Shown here in pieces: positions 61,098-64,000 of a DNA stretch of 64,000 nt. Position 1 is the stretch's first letter; every line of letters begins with the position of its first letter. Origin of the DNA: Pseudomonas sp. BN102. GTDB taxonomy: Bacteria; Pseudomonadota; Gammaproteobacteria; Pseudomonadales; Pseudomonadaceae. Under the pieces are notes generated by a model. The model had not been told where the DNA came from. It saw only the letters and a program-made list of their open reading frames with translations, and made no database searches. The stretch spans positions 248,001 to 312,000 of the forward strand of contig NZ_SSON01000070.1 in the NCBI RefSeq assembly GCF_029871245.1. Direction: 5' to 3'. Both the position numbers and the translations under genes were made by a program.

Positions 61098-63293
61098 ATG
61101 CTGCCCTTGCCTACCCTTCGTTTCATTGTCCCGCTGCTGCTCTGCCTGCTCCTCGGCCTGTTTTGCGCCCCGCAGGGCCAGGCCGCGCTGCCCAATCCGC
61201 TGGCGGGGAGCTCCTCGTCCGGGGAGCAGATCAGCACTGCCCAGCTCGAACAGTCGCTCGACCAGGTGATTCAGACCCTGGAGAACGACAAGCAGCGCGC
61301 CGACCTGCTGAAGAAACTGAAGCAGTTGCGCGACGTGACCGGGAAGGGCAAGGAGGAGGACAGCGGCGTGCTGGCGCTGATCGGCGATACCCTGGGCGAC
61401 CTGGAAAAGCGTTTCCAGGGCGACAACAGCCCGCTGCGGCTGTGGGGCAAGCAGCTCCAGCTGGCCCATGCCGAGCTGGAGGAACGTATGCCGGCCTGGC
61501 GCGAGCTGCCGGCGATCGTCTTCGATTTTTCCGTCGTCATCCTGCTCTGGGCCTGCCTCGCGTCGCTGCTGCTCTGGCTGGGGCGACGCATGCGCGAGCG
61601 TTTCGGCCTGTCGGCGGAACTGCCGCATGACCCCAAGACCCGCGACCTGGTGCTGTTTGCCCTGCGCAAGCTGGGGCCCTGGCTGATCGCTTTCCTCATC
61701 ACCCTCTACCTTTCGCTGGTGCTGCCCAGCTCCCTGAGCAAGACCCTGGCGATGGTGATGGCCTACGTGCTGGTATCCGGCACGCTGTTCTCCGCGCTCT
61801 GCGTGATCTGCCTGTCGCTCCTGGGCGGGCCGCACCGTCAGCGGGCGCTGGATATCCTGCGGCGCGAGGCGTTCCGCCCGCTCTGGCTGATCGGCAGCCT
61901 GGCCGCCCTGGGGGAGTCGGCCCATGACCCGCGCCTGATCGCCGGCTTGGGCGAGCACACCGCGATCTGCCTGAGCACCCTGGCCAATGCCAGCGCGGCC
62001 CTGTTCACGGCACTGTTCGTGCTGCGTTTCCGCCGCCCCATCGCCCACCTGATCCGCAACCAGCCGCTGGACCGGCGCCTCAAGCGGCGCAGCCTGCATG
62101 ACCTGGTGCAACTGGTCGGTTCCCTATGGTACGTGCCGGTACTGCTGCTGGTGGGCACCTCCCTGTTCGCCACCTTCGTCTCCGCCGGCGACAGCAACTC
62201 GGCTCTGCGCCGCGCCCTGCTTTCGGCGGTGCTGGCGGTGGTGGCGATGACCGTGATCGGCCTGATCCGCCGCCGCTCCGGCCGGATCGGCGAGGGGGCA
62301 AGGCGTAGCGCACCCTATGTCGAACAATTGCACAGCTTCGGCCTCACCCTGGTGCACTTGTTCGTGGTGCTGTTCTTTGTCGAAGTGGGGCTGCGGGTCT
62401 GGGGCATGTCGCTGATCCGCTATGCCGAGGGGGATGGCGAGCAGATCAGCATGAAAGTGGTGAGCTTCGGCACCACCCTGCTGGTGGCCTGGCTGGTCTG
62501 GATCCTCAGCGACACGGCGGTGCAGCACAGCTTGGGCGTCAGTGGCCGGAACCGTGCCAACACCCGCGCCCTCACCATGCTGCCGCTGATCCGCAACGTG
62601 CTGTTCGTGACCATCGCGGTGATCGCCTTGATCGTCGCCCTGGCCAATATGGGCATGAATGTCACGCCACTGCTCGCCGGCGCCGGCGTCATCGGCCTGG
62701 CCATCGGCTTCGGCGCCCAGTCGCTGGTGGCAGACCTGATCACCGGCCTGTTCATCATCATCGAGGACTCGCTGTCGATCGACGACTACGTGGACGTCGG
62801 CGGCCACCTGGGCACGGTGGAGGGACTGACCATCCGCACCGTGCGCCTGCGCGACCTGGACGGCGTGGTGCACACCATTCCCTTCAGCGAGATCAAGAGC
62901 ATCAAGAACTACTCGCGGCAGTTCGGCTACGCCATGTTCCGTTGGCCGGTGCCGGCGAGCATGCCGATCGACGACGCCCTGGCGCTGGTCCAGGAGGTGG
63001 CGAAGGAGCTGCGCAGCGATCCCTCCATCTACCGCAACCTGTGGTCGCCGCTGGAAATGCAGGGGGTGGAGAGCTTCGACAGCGGCCAGGCGATCCTGCG
63101 CTTCCGCTTCAAGACCGCGCCGATCAAGCAATGGGAAGTGCAGCGGGCGTTCAACCTGCGCCTGCGCCGGCGTCTCGACCAGACCGGGCTGGAGCTGGCG
63201 ATGCCGCGCCTGAACGTCCAACTCAGCCGGATGCGCCAGCCACGGGCCGAACCGCCGGAAGTGCAGGGCGTGCCGGCAGATGGGGGGATCTGA
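61098..63293 (+). CDS. MscS-family mechanosensitive channel
   Basis: Protein of 731 residues. Signal peptide (LPTLRFIVPLLLCLLLGLFCAP), a soluble, partly coiled-coil periplasmic region at about 35-130, then about 10 membrane segments at 140-560. The pore helix and vestibule read LLAGAGVIGLAIGFGAQSLVADLITGLFIIIEDSLSIDDYVDVGG, the MscS hallmark. C-terminal beta domain contains TVRLRDLDGVVHTIPFSEIK. Protects against osmotic downshift. Start is uncertain: ATG 61098 or GTG 61092; a much longer reading to 60879 is not supported. Confidence 0.9.
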   Translation: MLPLPTLRFIVPLLLCLLLGLFCAPQGQAALPNPLAGSSSSGEQISTAQLEQSLDQVIQTLENDKQRADLLKKLKQLRDVTGKGKEEDSGVLALIGDTLGDLEKRFQGDNSPLRLWGKQLQLAHAELEERMPAWRELPAIVFDFSVVILLWACLASLLLWLGRRMRERFGLSAELPHDPKTRDLVLFALRKLGPWLIAFLITLYLSLVLPSSLSKTLAMVMAYVLVSGTLFSALCVICLSLLGGPHRQRALDILRREAFRPLWLIGSLAALGESAHDPRLIAGLGEHTAICLSTLANASAALFTALFVLRFRRPIAHLIRNQPLDRRLKRRSLHDLVQLVGSLWYVPVLLLVGTSLFATFVSAGDSNSALRRALLSAVLAVVAMTVIGLIRRRSGRIGEGARRSAPYVEQLHSFGLTLVHLFVVLFFVEVGLRVWGMSLIRYAEGDGEQISMKVVSFGTTLLVAWLVWILSDTAVQHSLGVSGRNRANTRALTMLPLIRNVLFVTIAVIALIVALANMGMNVTPLLAGAGVIGLAIGFGAQSLVADLITGLFIIIEDSLSIDDYVDVGGHLGTVEGLTIRTVRLRDLDGVVHTIPFSEIKSIKNYSRQFGYAMFRWPVPASMPIDDALALVQEVAKELRSDPSIYRNLWSPLEMQGVESFDSGQAILRFRFKTAPIKQWEVQRAFNLRLRRRLDQTGLELAMPRLNVQLSRMRQPRAEPPEVQGVPADGGI

Positions 63294-63310
63294 CGGCTCG
63301 GGCCGATCAT

Positions 63311-63406
63311 TGTAGCGGCGAATTCATTCGCTATGGGCTGCGCAGCAGCCCCGCAATATCGGGGGGCAGACCTGCGGTCTGCTTGGCGATTGAAATCGCC
63401 CCTACA
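63311..63406. repeat. REP-like palindromic element 3
   Basis: Begins TGTAGCGGCGAATTCATTCG and ends with GCGATTGAAATCGCCCCTACA, a diverged relative of elements 1 and 2. Located between the MscS gene and glnA. Confidence 0.75.
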
Positions 63407-63438
63407 GATAGATGCCCTGCCCAAATCTGACGGGCCAT

Positions 63439-63464
63439 AAAAAAGGCCTCCCGAAGGAGGCCTT
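63439..63464 (-). terminator. Terminator of glnA
   Basis: AAGGCCTCC / GGAGGCCTT stem with a CGAA loop and a T run on the minus strand, 32 bp after the glnA stop. Confidence 0.85.
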
Positions 63465-63495
63465 AATGTTGACGCTGTTTATAGGTATTCGTGGA

Positions 63496-64000
63496 TCAGA
63501 CGCTGTAGTACAGGTCGTATTCCAGCGGGTGCACGAAGGTGCGCACCTTGATTTCTTCTTCGCTCTTCAGCTCGATGTAGGCATCGATGAAGTCGTCGCT
63601 GAACACGCCGCCCTTGGTCAGGAACGCGCGGCCCTTGTCCAGTTCTTCCAGCGCCTCTTTCAGGCTGCCGCAAACCTGCGGGATCTCTTTCGCCTCTTCC
63701 GGCGGCAGGTCGTACAGGTTCTTGTCGGCGGCATCGCCGGGGTGGATCTTGTTCTGGATGCCGTCCAGACCGGCCATCAGCAGAGCTGCGAAGCACAGGT
63801 AGGGGTTGGCAGCCGGGTCCGGGAAGCGCGCTTCGATACGGCGGGCTTTCGGGCTGTTCACGTACGGGATACGGATCGAGGCGGAACGGTTGCGGGCGGA
63901 GTAGGCCAGCATTACCGGGGCTTCGAAGCCCGGGACCAGACGCTTGTAGGAGTTGGTCGACGGGTTGGTGAAGCCGTTCAGGGCCTTACCGTGCTTGATG
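63496..64000 (-). CDS. glnA: Glutamine synthetase, C-terminal part (partial)
   Basis: Only the C-terminal 167 or so residues are in the window; the gene runs beyond the right edge. Visible: [28 protein letters not shown], then [46 protein letters not shown] with the active-site RFPDP, and [21 protein letters not shown] with the segment that includes the adenylylation-type Tyr loop. Type I (class GS-I) enzyme. It is controlled by NtrBC (found 4 kb away) in other bacteria. Confidence 0.96.
   Translation of the reverse strand, partial: IKHGKALNGFTNPSTNSYKRLVPGFEAPVMLAYSARNRSASIRIPYVNSPKARRIEARFPDPAANPYLCFAALLMAGLDGIQNKIHPGDAADKNLYDLPPEEAKEIPQVCGSLKEALEELDKGRAFLTKGGVFSDDFIDAYIELKSEEEIKVRTFVHPLEYDLYYSV

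Overview
The window is high-GC Pseudomonas chromosome, most likely of the P. aeruginosa lineage. From memory, the order glnA - MscS-type channel - DUF4124 genes - ntrBC - trmL - secB/grxC/rhodanese - gpmI/envC/ctpA/polysaccharide deacetylase - hisF/A/H/B - asmA/mutY/yggX - HisJQMP-type ABC operon - methyltransferase - tRNA-Thr follows the PA5119-PA5160 neighbourhood of PAO1. An accessory island of about 28.7 kb interrupts this backbone at tRNA-Thr.

Left backbone (1-2811): a VanZ-like protein, an O-antigen-ligase-like membrane protein, a small Arg-rich protein and the displaced tRNA-Thr terminator. Island (2812-31568): bounded by a 51-bp direct repeat of the 3' part of tRNA-Thr(TGT). At the tRNA end sit a tyrosine integrase, an excisionase-like HTH protein and a primase-type replication protein. 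The interior holds a second recombinase module (small DNA-binding-like protein, tyrosine recombinase, membrane/coiled-coil protein), a TraG-N-like membrane operon with no other conjugation genes, and mainly defence-type cargo: a SIR2-HerA pair, a solitary 1170-residue SIR2 protein, an AbiE-type toxin-antitoxin pair whose AbiEi carries a nuclease-like N-terminus, an ADP-ribosylglycohydrolase beside a membrane protein, and several unrecognised operons. The best candidate for an undescribed system is the AT-rich three-gene operon at 3278-5713 (TIGR04255-like protein, HTH protein, 'SQTCNL' protein) just inside the left end. Next is a compact module at 6336-7318 enclosed by GTTACGT-type palindromes and by a duplicated gene tail.

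Right backbone (31522-64000): tRNA-Thr; a methyltransferase; a basic amino acid ABC transporter operon; an H-NOX sensor with a GAF-GGDEF-EAL protein; tRNA-Phe; asmA-mutY-yggX; a PanZ-like acetyltransferase; hisB-hisH-DUF2164-hisA-hisF; two tandem periplasmic binding proteins; gpmI and the envC-ctpA-deacetylase cell-envelope cluster; rhodanese-grxC-secB; trmL; ntrBC with a recognisable sigma-54 promoter and NtrC box; two DUF4124 proteins; an MscS-family channel; and the 3' end of glnA. Three REP-like palindromic elements lie in backbone intergenic spaces. Island genes are patchy in composition (AT-rich at 3.3-5.7 and 9.6-12.5 kb, GC-rich at 19-24 kb), which suggests several acquisition events.
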